Shown in pieces: positions 29,333 through 38,028 of a stretch of DNA of 64,000 nucleotides; the stretch's first letter is position 1; every line of letters begins with the position of its first letter. Below the pieces are notes generated by a model, which saw nothing but the letters and a program-made list of their open reading frames with translations, did no database searches and was not told where the DNA came from. Origin of the DNA: Staphylococcus pettenkoferi (GTDB lineage: Bacteria; Bacillota; Bacilli; Staphylococcales; Staphylococcaceae); the NCBI RefSeq assembly GCF_026659735.1, contig NZ_JANSKK010000017.1:1-64000 (forward strand), in the 5' to 3' direction. A program made the position numbers and the translations under genes.

Positions 29333-30640
29333 TTACTTATTGACTTTAAGTTCAATTACTTCACGAAGTTGACGTTTAACGTCTTCAATTGGTAATTCAC
29401 GTACAACTGGATCTAAGAAACCATGAATAACGAGACGTTCTGCTTCGTGACGTGAAATACCACGACTCATCAAGTAGTACAATTGCTCAGGGTCCACACG
29501 ACCTACTGATGCTGCGTGACCTGCTTCTACATCATCTTCGTCGATGAGTAAGATTGGGTTCGCGTCACCACGTGCTTTTTCAGAAAGCATTAAGACACGT
29601 GATTCTTGGTTCGCGATAGATTTCGTACCACCATGTTTGATGTGTCCTACACCGTTAAATACTGTTGAAGCATTCTCGCGCATAACACCGTGTTTTAAAA
29701 TGTAACCGTCTGTTTCTTGACCGTATTGAACAATCTTAGACGTTAAGTTCACTTTCTGACTTCCTGTGCCGACAACTACTGATTTCAATTCACTAGTTGA
29801 ACGATCACCGATTAGGTTCGTAGTGTTATCGATAATTTGACTACCATTGTTCATTAAACCGAGTGCCCAGTTGATTGACGCATCTGCATCAGCGTGACCA
29901 CGACGGATGATATGACTTGTAAAGCCTTCATCTAAGTAGTCTACTGAACCGTAAGTGATATTTGAATTAGCACCAGCAATCACTTCAGAAATAATGTTAA
30001 CTTGATTGTCATTACCTTCTGAGTTAGATAAATAGTTCTCAACGTATGTCACTTCAGCGCTTTCTTCTGTAGCGATGATGACATGGTTGAAGAAGCTTGC
30101 TTTTTCATCGTCATGAAGTACCACGTATTGAATAGGATGTTCTACTACTACGTTTTTAGGTACATATACGAATAATCCGCCATTGATTAATGCTGTGTGT
30201 AATGCAGTGAGGCGGTGTTCGTCTACGTTTACCGCTTCAGTCATTAAATACTTTTTAACTAAATCAGGATGGTTAACGAGCGCTTCTGCTAAACCTTCCA
30301 CAATTACGCCATCGTTCTTAGCTGATTCTGAAAGACGAGTGAACGCTGTTGAGTTATTGTGCTGAATCACAAGGTTCTCAGAGCGATCTACGTCGATAAT
30401 ACGTTTGATAGAATCAGGAAACTCTTCTAAAGTTTCGTAAGCGCCACCTGTTGTTTCAAGTTGTTGGAAAGAATCAAAGTCCCATCTCTTAATCTTAGTC
30501 TTGTCTGGTCTTGGCATTTCTAAAGTTTCTGTTAATTTCAACGCCTCTTTACGTAAATCTGTAAGCCATGAAGGTTCGTTATGGGCTTGTGAATATTCAA
30601 CAAGTTGCGCTTCAGAAATGTTTAAAGTTTCAGTCGTCAT
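29333..30640 (-). CDS. sufD: Fe-S assembly protein SufD
   Basis: 435 residues with SufB/SufD blocks GGLFVYVPKNVVVEHPIQ, SRVLMLSEKARGDANPILLIDEDDVEAGHAA and LMSRGISRHEAERLVIHGF, the latter containing the conserved His. Partner of SufB and SufC in the scaffold. Its gap to sufS (about 150 bp) is larger than the others and carries an imperfect inverted repeat, so some internal regulation is possible. Confidence 0.96.
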   Translation of the reverse strand: MTTETLNISEAQLVEYSQAHNEPSWLTDLRKEALKLTETLEMPRPDKTKIKRWDFDSFQQLETTGGAYETLEEFPDSIKRIIDVDRSENLVIQHNNSTAFTRLSESAKNDGVIVEGLAEALVNHPDLVKKYLMTEAVNVDEHRLTALHTALINGGLFVYVPKNVVVEHPIQYVVLHDDEKASFFNHVIIATEESAEVTYVENYLSNSEGNDNQVNIISEVIAGANSNITYGSVDYLDEGFTSHIIRRGHADADASINWALGLMNNGSQIIDNTTNLIGDRSTSELKSVVVGTGSQKVNLTSKIVQYGQETDGYILKHGVMRENASTVFNGVGHIKHGGTKSIANQESRVLMLSEKARGDANPILLIDEDDVEAGHAASVGRVDPEQLYYLMSRGISRHEAERLVIHGFLDPVVRELPIEDVKRQLREVIELKVNK

Positions 30641-30709
30641 ACTATATTTCCTCCCATTTGATGATATTCAATTTGTCATCTCTTATAACTGATTGACTTA
30701 AGTTGAGTC

Positions 30710-31471
30710 TTATTCTGCAGCACCAAACTCTTCTTTAACCCATTCGTAACCTTCGTCTTCAAGACGTTTAGCAAGTTCAGGTCCACCCGTCTTAACAATC
30801 TTACCGCCATACATTACGTGTACTTGGTCTGGTGTAATGTAGTTTAATAGACGTTGATAGTGAGTGATGATAAGTGAACCAAATTCGTCACCGCGCATTT
30901 CGTTGATACCTTTAGATACAACTTTCAATGCGTCGATATCTAAACCTGAGTCGATTTCGTCAAGGATTGCAAACTTAGGTTGTAACATCATAAGTTGAAG
31001 AATTTCGTTACGTTTCTTCTCACCGCCAGAGAAACCTTCGTTAAGGTAACGTTGCGCCATATTAGGGTCGATATCTAAGAATTCCATTTCTTTATCTAAT
31101 TTCTTGATGAATTGCATCAAGTTGATTTCGTCGCCTTCTTCGCGTTTCGCATTGATTGCTGATCTCATGAAGTCTGCGTTAGTCACACCAGTGATTTCTG
31201 ATGGATATTGCATAGCTAAGAATAAACCAGCTTTCGCACGTTCATCTACATCTAGTTCTAATACGTTCACGCCATCTAATAATACTTCACCTTGAGTCAC
31301 TTCGTATGTTGGGTGACCCATGATTGCTGAAGAAAGCGTAGATTTACCTGTACCGTTAGGTCCCATTACCGCATGAATTTCGCCAGCATTAATTGTTAAA
31401 TTGACACCTTTTAAAATCTCTTTGTCCTCAATAGACACATGTAGGTCTTTAATTTCTAATGTTGATGGCAT
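30710..31471 (-). CDS. sufC: Fe-S assembly ATPase SufC
   Basis: 253 residues, ABC ATPase: Walker A GPNGTGKST, signature FSGGEKKRNEI, Walker B FAILDEIDSGLDIDALK, H-loop LIITHYQRLL. First gene of the suf operon. SufC hydrolyses ATP to reshape SufB-SufD during cluster formation. GGAGGGA precedes the ATG. Confidence 0.97.
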   Translation of the reverse strand: MPSTLEIKDLHVSIEDKEILKGVNLTINAGEIHAVMGPNGTGKSTLSSAIMGHPTYEVTQGEVLLDGVNVLELDVDERAKAGLFLAMQYPSEITGVTNADFMRSAINAKREEGDEINLMQFIKKLDKEMEFLDIDPNMAQRYLNEGFSGGEKKRNEILQLMMLQPKFAILDEIDSGLDIDALKVVSKGINEMRGDEFGSLIITHYQRLLNYITPDQVHVMYGGKIVKTGGPELAKRLEDEGYEWVKEEFGAAE

Positions 31472-31787
31472 ACATATTCCCTCCGTAATATATAATCTGA
31501 TTTCTTGACTAGTTTATAATAATTTTAATCTGTCGTCAAAATACTAAGCCTCTGTTTCACCCATTTATTATAACGCAGTTCCAAAGCAATATAAACCATT
31601 CGGCGCCTTAATTTAAAATTATTATTAAAAAGATAGGATTTTAAAATAGAAGTGGCGAAAAGTTGACAACTGATAATAGTAAGTGAAGTGTTCTCAATAG
31701 TGTGGAGGAATTTTGTGGAAGGAGAAGGATTGATGTGTTTAAGAAATTCCTTTTACCATGCTTTCTAATTCATAAAGCTCTCTATAC
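31472..31787. other. suf promoter region, no gene seen
   Basis: About 315 bp between the Fic terminator and sufC. It should contain the suf promoter reading leftward. No ORF with a ribosome site and no recognised riboswitch. Confidence 0.45.
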
Positions 31788-31856
31788 AAAAAACGCAGAG
31801 TCTCAAATCTGAAATTGCTAATAGCTTTCAGATTGTTAATACTCTACGTTTAATTT
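31788..31856 (-). terminator. Terminator after Fic gene
   Basis: Long interrupted inverted repeat: AAACGCAGAGT with ACTCTACGTTT outside and CTGAAA with TTTCAG inside; the minus strand tail is TTTTTTGTATAG. Confidence 0.75.
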
Positions 31857-33072
31857 AACTTAATAAGCTTTCTATAAATTCATCTTTAAGTTCATATACT
31901 ACTGGATTACTTTTTAATTTATTTAACTGGGGTTCAAAATTATTGATCACTCGATTTACTTTCATTCTCGAAATTCGAGTAAACTCGCTCAACTCTTTAA
32001 GTGTAATTCTCGATAGTGGGCTCCCAAATACTTTATCTTGTAAAAGTATATACAACACTCGAGCTTCAGTTTTATTTGAAACCTGATCAGCCAATTTTTG
32101 TTCAAGTATACTAAGTAAACTTATATTTTTTTGGAATTTCTCTTTAATTTGTTCTTGCCCTTCAACTAAAAGCTCTAACATATCGTTGATAAATTGAGTG
32201 AGCTCTCCTTTATTGTAGAAATGGGATGTTCTTTCGAAAGATTTATAGTATTTATTTTTATTACGGTTGACTATTGAAGAAAAAGTTAAAGCAGTAAATG
32301 GATCAGAGTGATTGTTCAAAAGATGGGCGACAAGATATCTTCCCACCCGACCGTTACCATCATAGAAAGGATGGAGATACTCAAACATATAATGGCTAGC
32401 CATAACCTTTAGTATTTCAGGTGCGTCGAAGTTGTTAATAAATGATAATATGCGCGTGAGGTATTCATAAATTTCAGGTTCATTATATTCATTACGATGT
32501 GTCCATTTTCCTTTACCTTGATTAAACACACCTATACCTTTATTTCTAAACATATGGCCATCAGGTATATCATCTTTCTTTATTTCATCAGAAACTAAAT
32601 TATCAAAGATTTGTCTAATATCGCTAACATGTGTTAATTCCAATTGTTGTTCTTGCATTAATAAATATTGATTAACTAAGCCATTAAATCTCTTGTTTTT
32701 AACTTTATCGTTAAGAGCCTCCGCTATTTCTTTTCTAGTACTTTTAATATTTTCAGTTTCATTTGTACTTTGTAGTTCTTCAATTAAAAGTTGTTTAATG
32801 TAGGAGTCATTTGCGATGCCTGGTAAACTCATCGCTAGTTGATTAATCTCTTTAGATAAATTGTGAAATTGATCTAATTTTTTTAATAACCTTTTATTAA
32901 TAGTAAAAAACAATGGATAACTTATATTCATGAGTTGGTTTTCATATTGTATCGGGTGCATTTCAACGTCAGTCACATACGTTGAATAATTGTGTATACG
33001 CAGCTGATACTCGTTTTCCATATTTTCCTTACCAAACATATGAAATATTGTTTTTAAATTTTTATACTCCAA
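31855..33072 (-). CDS. Fic family AMPylase, class II
   Basis: About 405 residues. The catalytic motif HPFYDGNGRVGRYLVAHLL (HxFx[D/E]GNGRxxR) is intact near residue 245, so NMP transfer from ATP to a hydroxyl of a target protein is expected. An upstream stretch STNETEN fits the [S/T]xxxE[G/N] inhibitory motif; being N-terminal it marks class II, self-inhibited Fic proteins. The C-terminal 80 residues look like a winged-helix domain. Start probably TTG 33072 after GGAGGAG. Target unknown. No separate antitoxin gene is adjacent. Confidence 0.87.
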   Translation of the reverse strand: MEYKNLKTIFHMFGKENMENEYQLRIHNYSTYVTDVEMHPIQYENQLMNISYPLFFTINKRLLKKLDQFHNLSKEINQLAMSLPGIANDSYIKQLLIEELQSTNETENIKSTRKEIAEALNDKVKNKRFNGLVNQYLLMQEQQLELTHVSDIRQIFDNLVSDEIKKDDIPDGHMFRNKGIGVFNQGKGKWTHRNEYNEPEIYEYLTRILSFINNFDAPEILKVMASHYMFEYLHPFYDGNGRVGRYLVAHLLNNHSDPFTALTFSSIVNRNKNKYYKSFERTSHFYNKGELTQFINDMLELLVEGQEQIKEKFQKNISLLSILEQKLADQVSNKTEARVLYILLQDKVFGSPLSRITLKELSEFTRISRMKVNRVINNFEPQLNKLKSNPVVYELKDEFIESLLS

Positions 33073-33316
33073 ATTCAACTCCTCCTTTCTCTTCTAGTTA
33101 CTTTTAAATTAGTATAATTAATCGAAGTCTAAAAATAAAGCGAATATTTTAATATTAAGTTAGCCACTTTAAAAAGTACATAAATGATATGTGAATTTCA
33201 TGTTATATTGAAATTATCATTTTTTATAATTATAATTTGAGTCACCTGATATTTCTTTTGAAATACTGAATGTTACCGCATACTTCCTGATATTTTAGTA
33301 AAACGAGGTACTACAC

Positions 33317-33751
33317 ATGTCAAAAAGCAAACTCATTCTTTACATATTATTAGCCATTGTAGTCTTCTTATTAATCACAGGCTACGTTATGCATAAACAC
33401 AAAAAAGATAAATATATTGAAACCCAAAAAGCCAGAATAGATTTATATTTTAAGTATAACCTTAAAAATTACAACTCCTTACAAATAACTAATACATACA
33501 AAACTCCTATGGGAGGTTATTTTATATCCGGCCATATTAATAATGATAAACGTTATTATTTTGATGCTCATATTTCATCAATCGAATCATATCAATTTAA
33601 TGGCAATTTAGGTTTTAATCCAAAAACTTTAGAAAAGTTATTTTATCATCCTGACCCAGCTAAGCAATTAAAACCAAATGACATTATTAAACATGAACAC
33701 TTGAACAAACAAGATTATGAAGCTGAACCACCTATTATTTGGGGTTTTTAA
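33317..33751 (+). CDS. DUF1433 protein, copy 1 (TilA-like immunity family)
   Basis: 144 residues. An N-terminal hydrophobic segment (ILYILLAIVVFLLITGYV) is followed by a basic stretch HKHKKDKYIETQKARIDLYF and the DUF1433 core (PMGGYFISGHINNDKRYYF, HLNKQDYEAEPPIIWGF). DUF1433 lipoproteins include TilA, which neutralises the T7SS lipase TslA in S. aureus. Here the cysteine position is Gly22, so the protein is expected to be held by a transmembrane helix rather than lipid. CGAGG precedes the ATG. Most diverged of four copies. Confidence 0.82.
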   Translation: MSKSKLILYILLAIVVFLLITGYVMHKHKKDKYIETQKARIDLYFKYNLKNYNSLQITNTYKTPMGGYFISGHINNDKRYYFDAHISSIESYQFNGNLGFNPKTLEKLFYHPDPAKQLKPNDIIKHEHLNKQDYEAEPPIIWGF

Positions 33752-33867
33752 TAATCTTTAGATCTTGATAGAAAGTGATTCGAATAGCTATTAATAATCA
33801 TGCATAGACCTTTAACTGCAATTTTGAATAAAGCTTTAAAGTTCCAATTAAAAGAGATTCAAAATCA

Positions 33868-33910
33868 GACTGGGAAGTATATAAGCGTTTACTTCTCAGT
33901 AAGTTTTATT
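33868..33910 (+). terminator. Terminator after DUF1433 copy 1
   Basis: Stem GACTGGGAAGTA/TACTTCTCAGT followed by AAGTTTTATT. A related hairpin follows copy 3 (37476-37516). Confidence 0.65.
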
Positions 33911-33947
33911 GCAATACCTAATAGTTGAATAAAAAGAGGTGCTACTT

Positions 33948-34406
33948 ATGTCTAAAAGAAAACTTTTCCTTTACATATCATTAGTTGTTATTGTCGCCCT
34001 TTTAATCACAGGCTACGTTATGCACAAACATAAAAAAGATAAATATATTGAGACACAAAAGGTTAGAATAGATCTGTATTTTAAACACAATCTTAAAAAA
34101 TATAAATCATTACAAATAACTAAAGTAGATAAAAGCCCTATGGGAGGGTACTTTATATATGGTCACATTAATAATGATAAACGGTATTATTTTAATGCTC
34201 ATATTTCACCAGTGGGCTCACATCAATATAACGGAGATTTAAGCTATAATCCAAAAACTTTAGGAAAATTATTGATACATTCAGAGGCTAAAGACGAATT
34301 AAATCCAAACGAAATTATTAAACGTGAACACTTGAATAAAGAAAATTATGAAGCTGATCCACCTATCTTCTGGGGATTTGAATCACTTAAAGAATTAACT
34401 AAATGA
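33948..34406 (+). CDS. DUF1433 protein, copy 2 (TilA-like immunity family)
   Basis: 152 residues from ATG 33948, after AGAGGTGC. Very similar to copies 3 and 4 through SLQITKVDKSPMGGYF and HISPVGSHQYNGDL; the C-terminus extends beyond WGF with ESLKELTK. Position 22 is Gly, not Cys, so no lipidation is expected and the N-terminal helix should remain as an anchor. Followed by the 80-bp repeat that recurs after copy 4. Confidence 0.83.
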   Translation: MSKRKLFLYISLVVIVALLITGYVMHKHKKDKYIETQKVRIDLYFKHNLKKYKSLQITKVDKSPMGGYFIYGHINNDKRYYFNAHISPVGSHQYNGDLSYNPKTLGKLLIHSEAKDELNPNEIIKREHLNKENYEADPPIFWGFESLKELTK

Positions 34407-34482
34407 ACGTCGCCTCCCGATTCACTCCCCCATTCAAAACGCTCCACACCTGCGATAGATGTGGAGCGTTTTTATGTCATTT
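34403..34482. repeat. 80-bp direct repeat, left copy
   Basis: About 77 of 80 bases match 38029-38108. The repeat starts in the last codons of DUF1433 copy 2 (ATGAACGTCGCC) and includes the strong terminator hairpin. The two copies bracket mepB, the helical partner, the lipase and DUF1433 copies 3 and 4. Confidence 0.9.
34436..34474. terminator. Bidirectional terminator in left 80-bp repeat
   Basis: Stem AAAACGCTCCACA(C)/(A)TGTGGAGCGTTTT with T runs on both sides; sits between DUF1433 copy 2 and the convergent mepB-like gene. Confidence 0.88.
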
Positions 34483-34500
34483 CATTTGTCAAATTTCATT

Positions 34501-35001
34501 TTAATGAAAATACAAGGAATAGAGATTATCTCGATTAAAATCATTAGTTAAGTTAACAAAGTATTTTACCTGCCAGCTTTGTGCACTTTTAGCGGTAGTA
34601 TTTAAATCTGAAATCCAACTTGGATAGACTCGCATTGCCATTTTCCCTTTACTTTTATCTGATTTAACAATATTTTTATCTTTTAAAATATCTTTGGGGA
34701 ATATAAATTGACCTAATTTACCATCATCGATAATATTAATGATTAATTTATTTTCTATTGTAGTGTAATCTAAAGGAATATTCTCATTATGCTCGTTTTT
34801 GCACCAAAAAGAGACAAAATATCCTTTCTTTTTTTGTGTCTTCCTCGCTAATCTACTTTTAAAACTCGTTTTATTTATTTCAAAGGTAAAACCTTCATAA
34901 TCTGAATTGAATTTATCGATTCTAAATTTATCATAAGTAAAATTACATATTTCACTTATGATAGAGCTTATTAACTCTTTCGAAATATAATCCTCCACCA
35001 T
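34501..35001 (-). CDS. MepB family protein
   Basis: 166 residues from ATG 35001, with AAAGG upstream. The pattern GFTFEINKTSFKSRLARKTQKK, YFVSFWCKN, GQFIFPKDIL, RVYPSWI and SAQSWQVKYFVNL is that of MepB (PF08877), a small soluble family of unknown role named from the S. aureus mepRAB locus. Here it sits apart from any MepA transporter and directly follows the T7-effector genes, in the place where some T7 modules carry accessory genes. Whether it takes part in that module is unknown. Confidence 0.8.
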   Translation of the reverse strand: MVEDYISKELISSIISEICNFTYDKFRIDKFNSDYEGFTFEINKTSFKSRLARKTQKKKGYFVSFWCKNEHNENIPLDYTTIENKLIINIIDDGKLGQFIFPKDILKDKNIVKSDKSKGKMAMRVYPSWISDLNTTAKSAQSWQVKYFVNLTNDFNRDNLYSLYFH

Positions 35002-35062
35002 TCTATTTATTCCTTTCACTAATTAGTAGTAGTAGTATTAAGCTATGCTTATGTATATAGAA

Positions 35063-35362
35063 TTAATACACTTTAAATGAGTCTACTAAAAAATCAAAAT
35101 CATCCTCTAAAGCAATATTTCTATTTTTTAATTTTGTTATATTTTGTTCTGCGGCTTCACTCGCTTCTCCCTTAAAGGCTTCGTTTAACTTTCGCCCCGC
35201 TTTATTAAATCCGTCAATTATTTCTTGAATATCCGATTTATGACTATTTAACTCTGACCTTTCTTTCTCTACCATGATTGTTGTTTCTGATCGCATTGCT
35301 TGTTTCATTTCTTCTAGTCTTTCCAATTCTTTTTGTTTCTTTTCCATCTCTTTTGAATTCAT
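35063..35362 (-). CDS. Small helical T7SS partner (TlaA-like)
   Basis: 99 residues, almost entirely charged amphipathic helix: residues 1-45 are Lys/Glu-rich coiled coil, then SDIQEIIDGFNKAGRKLNEAF and a second helix ending DFDFLVDSFKVY. The size and helical-hairpin look match WXG100-like targeting partners such as TlaA1/TlaA2, which pair with the C-terminal domain of TslA for type VII secretion. The ATG follows the lipase stop by 10 bp with GGGGTGG between, so translation is coupled. Only one such partner is seen here, whereas S. aureus has two. Confidence 0.6.
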   Translation of the reverse strand: MNSKEMEKKQKELERLEEMKQAMRSETTIMVEKERSELNSHKSDIQEIIDGFNKAGRKLNEAFKGEASEAAEQNITKLKNRNIALEDDFDFLVDSFKVY

Positions 35363-35372
35363 TTAACCACCC

Positions 35373-36906
35373 CTAAATAAATAATCCGTATACATCACTT
35401 TCTTCTAGATCTCTATTCTCAAATTCATCTACAGCATACTCTAATTTTTCTACGAATTGATTTAAGAATTTTTTATTTTCATGTATATCTAGAGTTGCTT
35501 CCTCCATAAAATGACTACTATAAAATTCTAAGTTACCAATGGAGCCACCCTGTGCCAAACTTTCCATATAATCGTCTAAATCATTCTTACTTATGTACTT
35601 ATGCGAGCCACTTAATAATTCAGACTCATATTTATCTAGTATACTTTGCGCCTTTTTCTTAGTTTCCTTTTCTTGCTCCTCAATTGCTATTAAAAGATTA
35701 TTATATTTATGTATACAACTACGTAAATCATCCGCAACAAAACGAATAGTGTCGGGTTGCACCTTTATTTTTTTACCTGAACCACCATCGTTACCATGTC
35801 CTTTTTTAACGGAAGATTTTGAGACATCTTTACTAACACTTTTTGATGATTCACTTGAAGATTTGGAGTCCTTTTTAGCTTTCTTCTCTTTATCTGCTTT
35901 AACTTTATTACACGTCTTTGTTATTGAGTCTTTAGTTTTAGCTACTTGACCAAAAGGATCAAAAATTGTAGAGAAAAAATCTTTCTTTTTAGAGGCGTTA
36001 TTATACTTTTTAACTTCACTTTTCGACATAGGTTTTGCGTTACCTTTATTATCAAAATCATCATAAGTGCCTATAAAGTGATGTCCAATTAATGGTAAAA
36101 AGGATAAAAACCCTTCATTCTTAGGAAGAACAACAACGTCCTTTCCAATTCTCTCTCTAGAAAATGTTAGTTTATTTATTATATCGTCAGGATGACCTAT
36201 ATTTTTAAGTTTATTCTTATACTTTCCTTCATCAATTTTTTCTGAACATCTTTTGAATAGGTACCATTAGTATTTGGGGCAGCGAATGTCGTACCGTAAT
36301 TCAAATTGCCATTCACAGTATTAAGTTCAATCATATCACTACCTAGACTGTGACCAGCTCCTTCTATTTTACTCTTATTATATTTTTTCCTTAATGCTCC
36401 CATAAGTGCAACACTTTCATCCATTTGAGTTGGAGCGGCCTTAGTAATATTAAGTTGTTTTCTATTATCATAACTACTTGTAATTGGTAATTTTTGATTT
36501 AAAGAATACTTTACTGTCGCTTTAGCAAAATTCGTAAATGTATTAAGATAATCATTATCATCAGACCAATTATTATGATTTTCCTCAATTGTTGTATGGT
36601 CTAAATTTTTATAATAATCATTAATTTTATATTTTTTGTGTTATGATGGTTTCGTACTTGAGCATCTGTGAGTAGATCCTGCGTAGACCATGGGTTTGTT
36701 CCGGCAAAAACAGGATAAATATGACTTGTATCAACCTGACCATTTCGAACTGGGGCAAAGACATAAGCTCTTAAACCATTTCTTGTGTCATCACGTTTTT
36801 CAATGACCTTAAAGTAAGTGTTTTCAAATTTAACTTCGTCGCCTATTTCATGATTACCATATGCTTCATCTGACATTTGTAGTGATATACTATCCGTTTT
36901 TCTCAT
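35373..36906 (-). pseudogene. TslA-like reverse-architecture T7SS lipase, two frameshifts
   Basis: Three consecutive frames read as one protein of about 511 residues if one base is restored in each of two A6 tracts (36632-36637 and 36236-36241). Frame 1 begins MRKTDSISLQMSDEAYGNHE and contains FAGTNPWSTQDLLTDAQV; frame 2 has the lipase nucleophile elbow GAGHSLGSD near residue 185; frame 3 gives GHPDDIINKL (probable catalytic Asp) and LPLIGHHFIGTYDDF (probable His), a Lys/Ser-rich linker (about 305-382) and a C-terminal helical domain. Lipase first, helical targeting domain last is the layout of S. aureus TslA. GGGAG precedes ATG 36906. As read the gene is broken; sequencing error is possible. 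Confidence 0.75.
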
Positions 36907-36948
36907 ATTTAACACTCCCTAAGATATCTATAAAGCGAGGTATTACAT

Positions 36949-37383
36949 ATGTCAAAAAGAAAACTTTTCCTTTACATATTGTTAGTTGTTATAGCCGTCC
37001 TTTTAATCACATGCTACTTTATGCATAAACATAAAAAAGATAAATATATTGAAACCCAAAAAGCCAGAATAGATTTGTATTTTAAACATAATCTTAAAAA
37101 ATATAAATCATTACAAATAACTAAAGTAGATAAAACTCCTATGGGAGGGTATTTTATATATGGTCACATTAATAATGATAAACGGTATTATTTTAATGCT
37201 CATATTTCACCGGTGGGCTCACATCAATATAACGGAGATTTAGGCTATAATCCTAAAACTCTTAAAAAATTATTTTGTAATCCTGATCCAACTAAACATA
37301 TAAACCCAAACGAAATCATCAAACGTGAACATTTGAACAAACAGGATTATGAAGCTGACCCGCCTATCATTTGGGGCTTTTAA
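36949..37383 (+). CDS. DUF1433 protein, copy 3, with Cys22
   Basis: 144 residues, divergent from the lipase gene with only 42 bp between start codons. Nearly identical to copy 2 over the core. It is the only copy with cysteine at position 22 (LLITCYFM), made by TGC where the others have GGC. The -1 residue is Thr, atypical for a lipobox, so lipidation is possible but doubtful. GCGAGG precedes the ATG. Probably an immunity-type protein against TslA-like lipase. Confidence 0.83.
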   Translation: MSKRKLFLYILLVVIAVLLITCYFMHKHKKDKYIETQKARIDLYFKHNLKKYKSLQITKVDKTPMGGYFIYGHINNDKRYYFNAHISPVGSHQYNGDLGYNPKTLKKLFCNPDPTKHINPNEIIKREHLNKQDYEADPPIIWGF

Positions 37384-37475
37384 TTATTTAAAGCAAATAA
37401 GCATAAATAATCAGTGAATCTATTTTAACTACACCGATACTTTTAACACCTGAGTTAAATGAAAGACAAATATTA

Positions 37476-37516
37476 GATTGGGAGGTAAACAGAGGTTTAC
37501 TTCTCGGTCTTTTATT
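37476..37516 (+). terminator. Terminator after DUF1433 copy 3
   Basis: Stem GATTGGGAGGTAAAC/GGTTTACTTCTCGGTC followed by TTTTATTT; homologous to the hairpin after copy 1. Confidence 0.7.
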
Positions 37517-37553
37517 TAAGCACCTAGTAAGTTGGTAAAGCGAGGCACTAATT

Positions 37554-38000
37554 ATGAAGAACAGAAAAATATTACTTTATATATCATTAATTGTTATCGT
37601 CGTCCTTATAATCACAGGCTACGTTATGCATAAACATAAAAAAGATAAATATATTGAGACACAAAAGGCTAGAATAGATCTGTATTTTAAGCATAATCTT
37701 AAAAATTACAAGTCCTTACAAATAACTAAAGTAGATAAAAACCCTATGGGAGGGTATTTTATATATGGTCACATCAATAATGATAAGCGATATTACTTTA
37801 ATGCTAGCATCTCATCAGTCGGATCACATCAATATAAGGGTAATTTAAGCTACAGTCCTAAGACTTTAGGAAAATTATTTTATCACTCTAATCCTAAAGA
37901 CAAAATAAAACCAGATGAAATTATTGAACGTGAACACTTGAATAAAGAAGATTATCAAGCTGATCCGCCTATCATATGGGGTTTTCAATCTATGAAATAA
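37554..38000 (+). CDS. DUF1433 protein, copy 4 (TilA-like immunity family)
   Basis: 148 residues with the same N-terminal helix (LYISLIVIVVLIITGYVM, Gly22) and DUF1433 core ending PPIIWGFQSMK. It resembles copy 2 in having residues after WGF and in being followed by the same 80-bp repeat, so copies 3-4 look like a duplicate of the copy 1-2 pair. GCGAGG precedes the ATG. Confidence 0.83.
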   Translation: MKNRKILLYISLIVIVVLIITGYVMHKHKKDKYIETQKARIDLYFKHNLKNYKSLQITKVDKNPMGGYFIYGHINNDKRYYFNASISSVGSHQYKGNLSYSPKTLGKLFYHSNPKDKIKPDEIIEREHLNKEDYQADPPIIWGFQSMK

Positions 38001-38028
38001 TTAGATAAACAAATCTTTGCAAAGTTAG

